NCBI GenBank assembly: GCA_036494465.1
Contig: DASXOJ010000267.1
Span: 18,110-82,109 of the forward strand
DNA from: CAJCJE01 sp036494465
GTDB lineage: Bacteria > Actinomycetota > Actinomycetes > Mycobacteriales > Pseudonocardiaceae
Length of the DNA: 64,000 bases
Direction of reading: 5' to 3'
Each line of letters starts with the position of its first letter. Positions within the stretch are counted from its first letter, which is position 1. The notes beneath the pieces were generated by a model. That model had not been told where the DNA came from, searched no databases, and saw nothing but the letters and a program-made list of their open reading frames with translations. Made by a program: the position numbers and the translations under genes. Of the stretch, positions 33,815-42,956 are shown one piece after another.

Positions 33815-35325
33815 GCCACGCTCCGCTCGCGGAAGTTGAGCGCGGCCGCGACCTGGTCCTGGCTGGGGCGTTCGAGGTCGGCCAGGTCGGCGAGGGTCCA
33901 CGCGACGCGGAGGCATCGGTCCGCGCCGCGTGCGGTGATCGAACCGGTTGCCAGGCCGCGATCCAGCGGCGCGGTGGTGCGCGTTGGCAGGCGGTATTCG
34001 CGCCGCAGCGTAGGGCCCGGGACTTCCGCGTTGGTTCGCCAACCGTGCGCGAACCAGCGTTGCGCCGCGCGTTGCCGGGCTCGGCCGACGCGGGAGCGGA
34101 CCGTGGCGGTGGAGTCCGGGCTGTCCGTGCCGTTCGGGTTCATCGCGAGCAACGGGCGCATCTGCACCCGCAGGTCCACTCGATCCAGCAGCGGACCGGA
34201 CAGGCGGCCGTAGTACTGGCGCCGGGCTCTGGGTGTGCACATGCAGTCGACGTCTTTGGCGGGCGCACAGGGACATTGGTTCGTCGCCAGAACCAGTTGG
34301 CAGCGCGCGGGGAAACGCGCGATGCCGTCCCGCCGGGCATGCCGGACTTCTCCTTCCTCAAGAGCGGTGCGGAGCGCTTCGAGGCGCTGCGGGCCGAACT
34401 CACAGGCTTCGTCCAGGAACAGGACGCCGCGATGCGCTTTGCTGATCGCGCCTGGCTTTGCCATTCCTGATCCGCCACCGATCAGTGCCGCCACCGAGGT
34501 TGTGTGGTGCGGGGCAACGAAAGGCGGTTCGGTGATCAGCGGTGACGCTTGGCGCAGCGTGCCCGCGACCGAGTTGACCGCCGTCACTTCCACCGATTCG
34601 GCGGGTGAGAGTGGCGGGAGCAGGCCGGTCAGTCGTTGGGCGAGCATGGTTTTGCCAGTCCCGGGTGGTCCGGTGAGCAGGAGATGGTGGCCGCCCGCCG
34701 CAGCGACCTCCAAGGCCCAGCGGGCTTCCGGCTGACCGACCACGTCAACCAGGTCGGGTCCGGGTTTCGGGGATGAACTCGTTGCCTCGTCGGGTTCGGT
34801 GACGAGGTCCGCTTCGCCGCGCAGCCAGGCCACGATCTCGCCCAGGTTGGCCGCACCGAGGACTTCCACGTCAGTAACCAGTGCGGCCTCGCGGAGAACG
34901 GCGGTCGGCACGATCGCCCTGGCCAGTCCGGCGCGTTTGGCTGCCAGCAGGGCGGGCAGTACGCCTCGGACCGCGCGGAGCCGACCGTCGAGGGCGAGTT
35001 CGCCGAGCAGGACCGTGCCGGTCAGTTCGGCTTCCGGGACCACCTTCGCTGCCGCGAGCACGCAGCAGGCGAGTGCCACGTCGTAGGCTGCGCCACCTTT
35101 GGGCAGCGCGGCCGGGGACATGGCGATCGACACCTGCCGCTGTGGCCAGGTCTCGCCGCTGTTGCGGACGGCGGCGCGCACGCGATCCTTGGATTCGCGC
35201 AGTGCCGCGTCGGGCAGACCGATGAGGTGCACGCCCGGCACGCCGCCGGAGATGTCCGCCTCGATTTCGACCGGGACACCGTCGATGCCGAACAGGGCGA
35301 CCGACCAGGTGGATGCGAGTGCCAT
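33811..35325 (-). CDS. comM: YifB/ComM AAA+ helicase-like protein
   Basis: 504 residues. It has an N-terminal Lon-protease-like ChlI domain (GLPDAALRESKDRVRAA), then an AAA+ Mg-chelatase-like domain with Walker A LLTGPPGTGKTMLA (around 215), Walker B VLFLDEACEF and a Cys cluster CPCAPAKDVDCMC. ComM promotes branch migration during transformation in other bacteria. ATG 35325 starts 1 nt after the yraN stop; a second ATG four codons upstream is possible. yraN-comM-dprA are probably one transcript. Confidence 0.94.
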   Translation of the reverse strand: MALASTWSVALFGIDGVPVEIEADISGGVPGVHLIGLPDAALRESKDRVRAAVRNSGETWPQRQVSIAMSPAALPKGGAAYDVALACCVLAAAKVVPEAELTGTVLLGELALDGRLRAVRGVLPALLAAKRAGLARAIVPTAVLREAALVTDVEVLGAANLGEIVAWLRGEADLVTEPDEATSSSPKPGPDLVDVVGQPEARWALEVAAAGGHHLLLTGPPGTGKTMLAQRLTGLLPPLSPAESVEVTAVNSVAGTLRQASPLITEPPFVAPHHTTSVAALIGGGSGMAKPGAISKAHRGVLFLDEACEFGPQRLEALRTALEEGEVRHARRDGIARFPARCQLVLATNQCPCAPAKDVDCMCTPRARRQYYGRLSGPLLDRVDLRVQMRPLLAMNPNGTDSPDSTATVRSRVGRARQRAAQRWFAHGWRTNAEVPGPTLRREYRLPTRTTAPLDRGLATGSITARGADRCLRVAWTLADLADLERPSQDQVAAALNFRERSVA

Positions 35326-35326
35326 C

Positions 35327-36085
35327 TCAGAACGCATCCCTTCGGTACTTGATCTGCGGCTCGCCGGTTCGCGGCCACCAGACCTCGGCCAGGTCGTAGC
35401 GGACCGCGACGTAGGGGATGCGGTACTCGCGCAACCAGCGGTTGGTCGCATCCCTGATGTGCCGGATCTTCTTGGCGTTCATGGCATCGGCGGGTGTGCC
35501 GAACTCGTCGCTGGTGCGGGTTTTGACTTCACAGACGACGATCATGTCGCCGTCGGTGGCGAGGATGTCGATCTCGCCTTCGCGGCAGCGCCAGTTGCGG
35601 CAGAGCACGACAAGGCCCATGGCTTTGACGTAGTGGGTGGCCAGGTCCTCGCCTCGTCGGCCGAGGACGTGCGCGGGGTTGGGCTCTTTGAGGGCGGGGG
35701 TGTTCGATGCGGGTGGATTGGGTGCCGGGGTGTCAGGCCCGGGTTTGGTGGATGCGGGTTTGGTGGATGCGGGCGGGTTCGGTGCCGGAGTGTTGGGCGC
35801 GGGCTTGGTAGGTGAAGGCGGGTTGGGTGCGGGCGGGTTGGGGGTGGGTTTGGTGGGGGGCTTGGGTTTGGGCTTGGTGGGGGTTGGCGGTGCGAGGGTG
35901 TGCGTGGCGGCTTCGGCTGACTGGAGCGGGCTCGGGTTCAGGGGGCTCGGGTTCAGGGGGCTGGAACTCGGCAGGCTGGGTTTCAGCGGGACGGGCGGGA
36001 CGGGCTTGGGTGGAGTGGGCTTTGGAGGCTTGGGGTCGAAGGTGGGGGTGAGGCAGGGAACGGGCGATGGGGTGGTCGCGATCAT
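35327..36085 (-). CDS. YraN (UPF0102) nuclease-like protein with long proline-rich repeat tail
   Basis: 252 residues from ATG 36085, with GAGGA 9 nt upstream. The C-terminal 120 residues are the complete UPF0102 domain: HVLGRRGEDLATHYV, then CREGEIDILATDGD and VVCEVKTR, a PD-(D/E)xK nuclease-like core. The N-terminal 130 residues are Pro/Lys/Thr/Asn repeats, such as PAPNPPA and STKPA, not found in normal 120-residue YraN proteins. There is no ATG or GTG at the usual domain start, so the fusion appears real. Function of YraN is not well established. Confidence 0.8.
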   Translation of the reverse strand: MIATTPSPVPCLTPTFDPKPPKPTPPKPVPPVPLKPSLPSSSPLNPSPLNPSPLQSAEAATHTLAPPTPTKPKPKPPTKPTPNPPAPNPPSPTKPAPNTPAPNPPASTKPASTKPGPDTPAPNPPASNTPALKEPNPAHVLGRRGEDLATHYVKAMGLVVLCRNWRCREGEIDILATDGDMIVVCEVKTRTSDEFGTPADAMNAKKIRHIRDATNRWLREYRIPYVAVRYDLAEVWWPRTGEPQIKYRRDAF

Positions 36086-36282
36086 GAGTTGCCGTCCTCG
36101 GGTCGTCTTGGCCGCGCCGACCGGGTGTGGCCGGGCATGCGAAGACGGTGCCGGGTTTGGCGAATGCGCGTTGGCGCTGAAGGCGAACCTGTGGATCGCG
36201 GGTGCTGATGTGCACAACTCGCAGGAACGCCAATGAGCACAACCCGCTTTTGTCGGCGGGTTGTGCTAGAGGCGGGACTGGA

Positions 36283-36606
36283 TCAGCTGCCGAACGGACC
36301 GTTCTCGGGGAGGCGCAGGTCCGGCTTGTCGAGTTCCTCGACGTTGACGTCCTTGAACGTGATGACCCGGACGTTCTTCACGAACCGCGCGGGGCGGTAC
36401 ATGTCCCACACCCACGCGTCGGACATCCGCACCTCGAAGTAGACCTCACCGTCGGAGTTGCGAACCTGGACGTCGACCGAATTGGCCAGGTAGAAGCGCC
36501 GCTCGGTCTCCACCACGTAGGAGAACTGGCTGACGATGTCGCGATACTCCCGGTAGAGCTGAAGCTCCATCTCGGTCTCGTACTTTTCGAGATCTTCCGC
36601 GCTCAT
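36283..36606 (-). CDS. DUF2469 protein
   Basis: 107 residues, nearly invariant across actinobacteria: EDLEKYETEMELQLYREYR, then FSYVVETERRFYLAN and VWDMYRPARFVKNVR. The function is unknown. It has the same position, before rnhB, as Rv2901c in Mycobacterium. Acidic ends and no membrane segment indicate a cytoplasmic protein. Confidence 0.92.
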   Translation of the reverse strand: MSAEDLEKYETEMELQLYREYRDIVSQFSYVVETERRFYLANSVDVQVRNSDGEVYFEVRMSDAWVWDMYRPARFVKNVRVITFKDVNVEELDKPDLRLPENGPFGS

Positions 36607-36676
36607 CGCTGTCCTCGCTGCTGTCCTCGCTCGCGAACGTCACTCACGGGGTCCGTACTCCTCCTCATGACAGTCC

Positions 36677-37456
36677 TCATGATGCTGACGCCGGTTCCTC
36701 GGTGCGGTCTTCGACTGCCGTCTGTTCGACTGGCCTACCATTCTGGACCACGCCGACCGCTGACGCGCTACGCACCACCCGCCGTGGCGTTCGCAGGCCG
36801 TGTTTGGCGGCTGCCGCGGTCACGTTCGCGAACGACCAGCGGTGCTCGATGGTGGGGCCGAACTCGTCGAGAGCCTTGGTGTGATCCGACGTGCAGTAGC
36901 CCTTGTGCACGTCGAAACCGTACTGGGGCAGCCGTTCGTGCAGGTCGACCATGATCCGGTCCCTGGTCACCTTGGCGAGCACCGATGCGGCGGCGACGCA
37001 GGCGGCGGCCTTGTCGCCTTTGACCACCGGGATGCTGGGCGCGGTCAGGCCCGCCACCCGGAAACCGTCGGTCAGGATGTAGCCGGGGTGGGTGTCGAGC
37101 GTGGCGATGGCCCTGCGCATGCCTTCGATGTTGGCGTGGTGCACACCGAAGCGGTCGACTTCGGCGGGCGGGATGATCATGATGGCGTAGTCGAGCGCGC
37201 GGGCGAGCACCAGGTCGTACATGCGTTCCCGGGCCGGCTCGGTGAGCAGCTTCGAGTCGGTCAGTCCTTCGAGGTGCCGTGCGTCGTTCGGGCGCAGCAT
37301 GCAGGAGGCGACGACGAGCGGACCTGCGCAGGCGCCACGGCCTGCTTCGTCGACGCCGGCGACCGGGCCGAGACCGCGCCGGTCCAGCGCGCTCTGTAAA
37401 GCCCAGTTACCGGCGTCGCGCCGGACGATGGCGCGTTGGGGGCGGAGCGTGGTCAC
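36677..37456 (-). CDS. rnhB: Ribonuclease HII
   Basis: 259 residues. It cleaves RNA in RNA/DNA hybrids and starts removal of misincorporated ribonucleotides. The active-site motif GVDEAGRGACAGPL and a later Asp in HKGYCTSDHTKAL are visible. The 40 C-terminal residues are a non-conserved tail. GTG 37456 overlaps the lepB stop by 4 nt. Confidence 0.95.
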   Translation of the reverse strand: MTTLRPQRAIVRRDAGNWALQSALDRRGLGPVAGVDEAGRGACAGPLVVASCMLRPNDARHLEGLTDSKLLTEPARERMYDLVLARALDYAIMIIPPAEVDRFGVHHANIEGMRRAIATLDTHPGYILTDGFRVAGLTAPSIPVVKGDKAAACVAAASVLAKVTRDRIMVDLHERLPQYGFDVHKGYCTSDHTKALDEFGPTIEHRWSFANVTAAAAKHGLRTPRRVVRSASAVGVVQNGRPVEQTAVEDRTEEPASAS

Positions 37457-38448
37457 TTGTCCGTCCGGCGACCGGCCGCGCGGCGGATGCCGCGGCGGGC
37501 GCGTTTGCCGAGCCAGTACACCGGGAAGGCGAACGCGAATCCGACGCCGAGCGGCAACTCCTGGGTCCAGCCTGGCACGCCGAGCGCGCCGGCCTGGGCG
37601 TTGTAGTCGCCGATGCCGCGCCAGCGCGACGGGGGCCAGATGATGGTCCTGGCCTTGCCGATGACGTTCCCGACCGGCACGAGACCGGCTTGCCCACCGC
37701 CGTTCTGGTAGCGCGAGTCGTCGGAGTTGTTGCGGTTGTCGCCCATCACCAGCAGGTAGCCCTGGGGGATGGTGATCGTCGGGAACGCCGCCTGCTGGTT
37801 GACCTTGTTGTCGTTGGCGGGCGGGTTGCTCATCTGCGCCTGCACCGGCTGGTTGGCCATGCCGGGCTGGAAGTAGACGTACGGCTCGACGATCGGCTTT
37901 CCGTTGATCACCACGTGGTTGTTGGCGTCACAGCAGTACACGGTCTCGCCGCCGACCGCGATGACCCGCTTGACCAGGTCGTACTCGGGCGGGGCGCCGA
38001 TGCCGATGGACGAGCCCAGTTCGCGGAACCACTGCACGAGCGGATTGCTGGAGCTCTGCGCGACATATTCGTTCTGATCCCAGCCGGGTGGGCCCTTGAA
38101 CACGATCACGTCGCCGGGCGAGGGATCGGAGAAGTCGTAGGTCAGCTTGTCGACCAGGATGCGGTCGCCGACGCAGCCGGTGCAGCCGTTGAGGGTCTGC
38201 TCCATGGACTCCGACGGGATCGAGAAGACCCTGGCGACGAAGGTCTGGATCAGGAAGGTCAGCGCGACGGCGATGACGACCAGGATGATCAGTTCGAGCC
38301 AGAAGGGGGTTTTCTTCTTCGGCTTGGCCTTCGCTTTGCCTGCTTCGTCCCCGTCCGCGACCGTGCCCTTGTCAGGATCTTCGGCGGGCGGTTGGTCCGC
38401 GCCATCCACTCTCGTGGTGTCCTCGAGTTCGTCTTCGGACGCCGTCAT
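37453..38448 (-). CDS. lepB: Signal peptidase I
   Basis: 331 residues from ATG 38448, which lies 3 nt after GAGGAA; GTG 38469 is also possible. One N-terminal membrane helix (ELIILVVIAVALTFLIQTF) follows an acidic cytoplasmic tail. The catalytic Ser is in IPSESMEQTL and the Lys in DLVKRVIAVGG; the C-terminal box GDNRNNSDDSR is present. A second hydrophobic segment lies near the end. It is the downstream member of a tandem pair, coupled to rnhB. Confidence 0.95.
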   Translation of the reverse strand: MTASEDELEDTTRVDGADQPPAEDPDKGTVADGDEAGKAKAKPKKKTPFWLELIILVVIAVALTFLIQTFVARVFSIPSESMEQTLNGCTGCVGDRILVDKLTYDFSDPSPGDVIVFKGPPGWDQNEYVAQSSSNPLVQWFRELGSSIGIGAPPEYDLVKRVIAVGGETVYCCDANNHVVINGKPIVEPYVYFQPGMANQPVQAQMSNPPANDNKVNQQAAFPTITIPQGYLLVMGDNRNNSDDSRYQNGGGQAGLVPVGNVIGKARTIIWPPSRWRGIGDYNAQAGALGVPGWTQELPLGVGFAFAFPVYWLGKRARRGIRRAAGRRTDK

Positions 38449-38528
38449 CGCTTCCTCGTCTGTGATCACCCAGGGCCTGAACCGAAACAGCGGCCGACCC
38501 GACGAAACTACCCTACCGAGCTGGACCG

Positions 38529-39410
38529 TCAGTCATGCCACCACACATGCCGCGCGATCGCTGGGCCGGGTCTGGTCTTTCGTCGCCCTCGGCGGCGCCG
38601 CCGACTGAAGTACGCGATCGGCAAGACGCCGATCAGGGCGCTGGCCTGCGGGTTCTGGTCGCCGACGCCGCCCATCCTGCTGACCGGCCAGATGATGCTG
38701 CGGACTTTTCCGATCACGTCGGAGACCGGAACGGCGCCCTTTGTGCCGCCGCCCGCCTGGATCCGGGAGTCGTCGGAGTCGTTTCGGTTGTCGCCCATCA
38801 TGAAGAGTTCACCCGGAGGGACGGTGACCGGGCCGAACGCGGCCTGTTTCGTCCCCCGTCCGGGGTACCAGTACACGTAGGGCTCGGTGAGCGGTTTTCG
38901 GTCCACCACAACGTGATTGTTCGCGTCGCAGCAGTAGATCGTCTGACCGCCGACGGCGATGACCCGCTTGACGAAATCGACTTCGGCAGCGGGAGTGAGG
39001 CCGATGAGCTGACCGAGCGAGTCGCCGGCCTTGCCGATGAAGGTGGTTGGCGGGCCGGACTGGACCTCGTTGTCGGTCCAGCCGGGTGGGCCCTTGAACA
39101 CCAGGACGTCGCCGGGCTGGGGAGTTTTGAAGTCGTAGACGAGCCGGTCGACGAGGACACGGTCGTCGGTGCAGCCCGTGCAGCCGTAGAGGGTCTGCTC
39201 CATCGACTCGGAGGGGATCACGTAGACCCTGAACAGGAAGGTCTGCACCGAGAAGGTGATCAACCCGACGAGGATGATCAGCGCGGGATATTCGACCCAG
39301 CGCGGAATCCGCCGCTGGTTCTTGCGATGCCGTCCGCTGCGGGTGCGTCTGTATGCGGCATCCCGATCGGTATCCGCTGGCGTGGTTGTCGCGGATACCG
39401 GATCGGGCAC
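38529..39410 (-). CDS. lepB: Second signal peptidase I
   Basis: 293 residues and clearly paralogous to its neighbour: IPSESMEQTLYGCTGC, FVKRVIAVGG, CCDANNHVV and GDNRNDSDDSR are shared. The N-terminal membrane helix is PALIILVGLITFSVQTF, preceded by a basic rather than acidic tail. It lacks the longer insertion found in the other copy between the Lys and GDNR boxes. All catalytic residues remain, so both copies should cleave secretory signal peptides, perhaps with different substrates. GTG 39410 is the start. Confidence 0.94.
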   Translation of the reverse strand: MPDPVSATTTPADTDRDAAYRRTRSGRHRKNQRRIPRWVEYPALIILVGLITFSVQTFLFRVYVIPSESMEQTLYGCTGCTDDRVLVDRLVYDFKTPQPGDVLVFKGPPGWTDNEVQSGPPTTFIGKAGDSLGQLIGLTPAAEVDFVKRVIAVGGQTIYCCDANNHVVVDRKPLTEPYVYWYPGRGTKQAAFGPVTVPPGELFMMGDNRNDSDDSRIQAGGGTKGAVPVSDVIGKVRSIIWPVSRMGGVGDQNPQASALIGVLPIAYFSRRRRRGRRKTRPGPAIARHVWWHD

Positions 39411-39457
39411 CAGATCAGATTACGGTAAGAACCGCTAAGTCGATATGAAGCGGCGGC

Positions 39458-39817
39458 TCAGGAAGCCGAGGGGGTTTCCCGCTTTTCCTTGATCTTGGCG
39501 GCCTTGCCGCGCAGATCGCGCAGGTAGTACAGCTTGGCGCGACGCACGTCGCCCCGGACGACCCGCTCGATCTTGGCGATGTTCGGGGAGTGCACCGGGA
39601 AGGTGCGCTCGACGCCGACGCCGTAGGAGACCTTGCGAACGGTGAAGGTCTCGCGGATGCCACCGCCCTGGCGGCGGATCACGACGCCCTGGAAGATCTG
39701 CTCACGGGAGCGGGTGCCTTCAACGACGCGGACGTACACCTTGAGCGTGTCGCCGGGCCGGAAGTCCGGAATGTCAGAACGCAGCGACTGAGCGTCCAAC
39801 GCGTCCAGGGTGTTCAT
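39458..39817 (-). CDS. rplS: 50S ribosomal protein L19
   Basis: 119 residues matching L19 over its whole length: DFRPGDTLKVYVRVVEG, then IFQGVVIRRQGGGIRETFTV and VERTFPVHSP. It is the last gene of the rpsP-KH-rimM-trmD-rplS order, though a 145-bp gap separates it from trmD and may hold its own promoter. Confidence 0.97.
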   Translation of the reverse strand: MNTLDALDAQSLRSDIPDFRPGDTLKVYVRVVEGTRSREQIFQGVVIRRQGGGIRETFTVRKVSYGVGVERTFPVHSPNIAKIERVVRGDVRRAKLYYLRDLRGKAAKIKEKRETPSAS

Positions 39818-39962
39818 CGGTGGTCCGTCCTCGTCATCGACATCATCAACTCTGTGTCTTCATACGCCCACAGGTGCCTGCAAGAGGGACCAACCTGGGG
39901 GTGGCTTGTGGCACGCCGGAACGACGTCCGGGCGCGGCAACCGTTCTAGTGTGCCAGATGGG

Positions 39963-40724
39963 TCAGCCGGAGGTGAAATCGGCCTCGGTGAGCTGGTCCA
40001 GCAGCGCTCGGTCTTTTTTGTTCAGCGCGCCTTCGGGGAGACGTTCGAGCAGGTCAGGGCGTCGTCGCACGGTCCGTTCGAGGGCTTGGTCACGTCGCCA
40101 GCGGTCGATCCTGGCGTGGTTGCCGGAGCGGAGCACCTCGGGCACGGCCAGCCCGCGCCAGACCTCGGGACGGGTGTAGCAGGGGCCTTCGAGCAGGCCG
40201 TCGGAGAACGAGTCCTGTTCGGCCGAGACCGGGTTGCCGAGCACCCCGGGCAGCAGCCGGGCCACCGCTTCCACCATGACCAGCACCGCCGCCTCGCCGC
40301 CGACCAGCACGTAGTCGCCGATGGAGACCTCTTCGACCGGCATCCGCTTGGCCGCGTCGTCGATGACCCGCTGGTCGATGCCCTCGTATCGGCCGCAGGC
40401 GAACATCAGCCGGGGCGTCGCCGCGTAGCGGTGCGCGGTTTCCTGGGTGAACGGGCGACCGGCTGGGCTGGGCACGACGAGCAGGGTGTCCGTGCCCTCG
40501 GGGGCCAGCTCGTCGAGGGCTTCGCCCCAGACATCCGGCTTCATGACCATGCCGGGGCCGCCGCCGTACGGGCTGTCATCGACGGCGCGGTGCACGTCGT
40601 GGGTCCAGTCGCGCAGGTCGTGCACGGACACGCTGAGCAGGCCCTTGTCGATGGCCTTGCCGAGCAGCGCGGCACGCAGCGGGACCAGGTATTCCGGGAA
40701 GATGGTGACGACGTCGATGTGCAT
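39963..40724 (-). CDS. trmD: tRNA (guanine37-N1)-methyltransferase
   Basis: 253 residues from ATG 40724 with AGGAG 5 nt upstream, which gives the family start HIDVVTIFPEYL. It makes m1G37 next to the anticodon and prevents frameshifting. The trefoil-knot SAM site is visible in MPVEEVSIGDYVLVGGEAAV and YTRPEVWRGL. It starts 2 nt after rimM. Confidence 0.96.
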   Translation of the reverse strand: MHIDVVTIFPEYLVPLRAALLGKAIDKGLLSVSVHDLRDWTHDVHRAVDDSPYGGGPGMVMKPDVWGEALDELAPEGTDTLLVVPSPAGRPFTQETAHRYAATPRLMFACGRYEGIDQRVIDDAAKRMPVEEVSIGDYVLVGGEAAVLVMVEAVARLLPGVLGNPVSAEQDSFSDGLLEGPCYTRPEVWRGLAVPEVLRSGNHARIDRWRRDQALERTVRRRPDLLERLPEGALNKKDRALLDQLTEADFTSG

Positions 40725-40726
40725 GA

Positions 40727-41260
40727 TCACTCCTCGTCGAGGAGTCCGTCTGGCGGGTCGATCACGACTCGTCCGCCGCGCACGTCGACCTCGGGCACGA
40801 TCTGGTTCACGAAGGGCACCAGCAGTTCCCCGCCACCCTCGCGACTCACCTGCAGCAGGTCGTTACCGGCGCCGTGCAGCACCTCGGCGACGACGCCGAT
40901 CTTGGTGCCGTCGGTGGTCACCACGGCGAGACCTTCGAGTTCGTGGTCGTAGAACTCGTCCGGGTCCCCGGTTGGCGGCAGATCGGCCTCCGGGGCGAGC
41001 AGCAGCGTGCCCCGCAGATTCTCCGCGTCGTCGCGGTCCGCGACGCCCTCGACCACGACCAGCAGCCGCCCGGAGTGTGCCCGGGCGGCTGTGATGGTCA
41101 CATCGCGCTTCGATCCGTCGCGCAGGTTCGCGGACAACACCGAGCCGGCCGCGAACCGGATCTCCGGGGAGTCCGTGCGCGGCTCGACGACGAGTTCGCC
41201 GCGAATCCCGTGCGGTTTGACGATCCGACCGACGAGTCGGTCGGCCGAGCGGTCCACCAT
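40727..41260 (-). CDS. rimM: Ribosome maturation factor RimM
   Basis: 177 residues. It assists 30S head assembly by binding S19. The N-terminal domain starts GRIVKPHGIRGELVVEP and the PRC-barrel domain has DEFYDHELEGLAVVT. ATG 41260 follows GAGGGACCA. Order and close spacing with KH and trmD are canonical. Confidence 0.95.
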   Translation of the reverse strand: MVDRSADRLVGRIVKPHGIRGELVVEPRTDSPEIRFAAGSVLSANLRDGSKRDVTITAARAHSGRLLVVVEGVADRDDAENLRGTLLLAPEADLPPTGDPDEFYDHELEGLAVVTTDGTKIGVVAEVLHGAGNDLLQVSREGGGELLVPFVNQIVPEVDVRGGRVVIDPPDGLLDEE

Positions 41261-41267
41261 TGGTCCC

Positions 41268-41507
41268 TCAGCGATCGGTGTCCACCACGTCGACCCGCAG
41301 GCCGCGGCCGCCGATTCCCGCCATCACGGTGCGCAGCGCGGTGGCCGTACGACCACCGCGACCGATCACCTTGCCGAGATCCTCGGGGTTGACGTGCACC
41401 TCGAGGGTACGACCGCGACGCGTGGTCAACAGGTTGACCCGCACGTCGTCGGGGTGATCGACAATGCCACGAACAAGGTGTTCGAGCGCGTCGGACAACA
41501 CACTCAC
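41268..41507 (-). CDS. KH-domain RNA-binding protein
   Basis: 79 residues from GTG 41507, with AGGAGAGGGC just upstream; the long upstream ORF is out-of-frame S16. The single KH domain shows the loop VIGRGGRTATALRT. Homologues between rpsP and rimM (KhpA/YlqC-type) bind RNA, in Firmicutes with partner KhpB. The RNA targets here are unknown. Confidence 0.92.
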   Translation of the reverse strand: MSVLSDALEHLVRGIVDHPDDVRVNLLTTRRGRTLEVHVNPEDLGKVIGRGGRTATALRTVMAGIGGRGLRVDVVDTDR

Positions 41508-41547
41508 GCCCTCTCCTCGCACCCCATGAAAGCTTGGGTAGCCAAGC

Positions 41548-42030
41548 TCACTTCTCGCCGTCCGAGGACGACGCAGCCGGGGCGGCCTCGGTCTCGGCCT
41601 TGTCGGCCTTGTCGGCCTTGTCGGCTTCGGCCTTCTTCGGCGTGCTCTTGCGCTGCTTCGGCGTGGTGGCCTCGGTGGTCGGCTCTTCGCCAGCGGCGGC
41701 GAGCGCGGCCTCGAACAGGCTCTGCTTGCTGGGCTTGGGCTCGGCGACGCGCAGGGTGCCTTCGGTGCCGGGCAGGCCCTTGAACTTCTGCCAGTCGCCA
41801 GTGATCTCCAGCAGGTGCTGCACGGGGTCGGTCGGCTGCGCGCCGACACCCAGCCAGTACTGGGCGCGGTCCGAGTCGATCTCGATGAAGCTCGGCTCCT
41901 GCTTCGGGTGGTACTTGCCGATGGTCTCAATCGCCCGGCCGCTACGGCGAGTGCGCGAGTCGGCGATGACGACGCGGTAGTACGGCGCGCGAATCTTGCC
42001 GAGACGCTGCAGCTTGATCTTGACAGCCAC
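41548..42030 (-). CDS. rpsP: 30S ribosomal protein S16
   Basis: 160 residues. The first 80 form S16 (KIKLQRLGKIRAPYYRVVIADSR is the start, with IETIGKYHPK). The last 50 residues are an Ala/Lys/Glu/Thr-rich tail with KADKADKAE repeats, a common actinobacterial extension. GTG 42030 is the start of the conserved ribosome-maturation operon. Confidence 0.96.
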   Translation of the reverse strand: MAVKIKLQRLGKIRAPYYRVVIADSRTRRSGRAIETIGKYHPKQEPSFIEIDSDRAQYWLGVGAQPTDPVQHLLEITGDWQKFKGLPGTEGTLRVAEPKPSKQSLFEAALAAAGEEPTTEATTPKQRKSTPKKAEADKADKADKAETEAAPAASSSDGEK

Positions 42031-42212
42031 GAGTACGGGTGCTCCTCAAACTCTCGTTACTCAGTTCAGGCGGGCGCACCGCCAGTGGGGACGGCGTGCG
42101 ATCACCTGGAATTCATGGGTGCCACAGCGTAGTGAGAGGGACCATCTGCGGCGGACAGCCGCCCATTCTGCCAGATGGCGGAGGCGGCGCCCAAACAGGC
42201 ACGGTACTCGGG

Positions 42213-42956
42213 TCAGGCGAAGGGGGTCGGAGTGACGCCCAGATCGGCCAGCGCGGCCCGCACCGCCCGGGCGTGCCGGACCGCGCCGGGGGTGTCGCCG
42301 TGCAGGCACAGCGAGCGGGCGCTGGTGCTCAGCACGCTGCCGTCGACCGCGACGATCTCGCCCCGCGTCGCCAGCCGGACGGCCCGCTCGACCACGGCTT
42401 CGCTGCTCGGCAGCAGGGCGCCGGGCTCGCGCCGGGAGACCAGGGTGCCTTCCGGGGTGTAGCCGCGGTCGGCGAACGCCTCGGGCACGCCCCGCTCCCC
42501 CGCCTCGGCCAGCAGGCGGGAGCCGGGCAGGCCGAGGATCGGCAGGTCGCCGAACGCGCGCACGCCTGCGACGACCGCAGCGGCCTGGGCCTGGTGGTGC
42601 ACGGTGGCGTTGTAGAGGGCGCCGTGCGGTTTGACGTAGGCGACCCGCGAACCGGCCGCGCGGGCGCACGCTTCGAGTGCGCCGATCTGGTAGAGGATCT
42701 CGTCGGCCAGTTGGGCAGGGTCGGCGTCGATGAAACGGCGGCCGAACCCGGCCAGGTCGCGGTAGGAGACCTGGGCGCCGATGACCACCCCGCGCGCCGC
42801 CGCCGACACGCACACCGCGCGCATGATCGACGGGTCGCCCGCGTGGAAGCCGCAGGCCACGTTGGCGCTGCTGATCACGTCGAGCAGGGCGTCGTCGTCG
42901 CCGAGCTGCCAGGCGCCGAAACCTTCGCCGAGGTCCGCGTTCAGGTCGAGGTCCAT
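42213..42956 (-). CDS. pxpA: 5-oxoprolinase subunit A / LamB-YcsF family
   Basis: 247 residues with the YcsF signatures DLNADLGEGFGAWQ at the start, SANVACGFHAGDP and YVKPHGALYN. PxpA works with PxpB and PxpC to open 5-oxoproline using ATP. Neither partner is in the window, so they may lie elsewhere or the protein may act on another lactam. Its ATG overlaps the stop of the upstream CPBP protease gene by 1-4 nt, suggesting coupled expression with a membrane protease, an unusual pairing. Confidence 0.88.
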   Translation of the reverse strand: MDLDLNADLGEGFGAWQLGDDDALLDVISSANVACGFHAGDPSIMRAVCVSAAARGVVIGAQVSYRDLAGFGRRFIDADPAQLADEILYQIGALEACARAAGSRVAYVKPHGALYNATVHHQAQAAAVVAGVRAFGDLPILGLPGSRLLAEAGERGVPEAFADRGYTPEGTLVSRREPGALLPSSEAVVERAVRLATRGEIVAVDGSVLSTSARSLCLHGDTPGAVRHARAVRAALADLGVTPTPFA

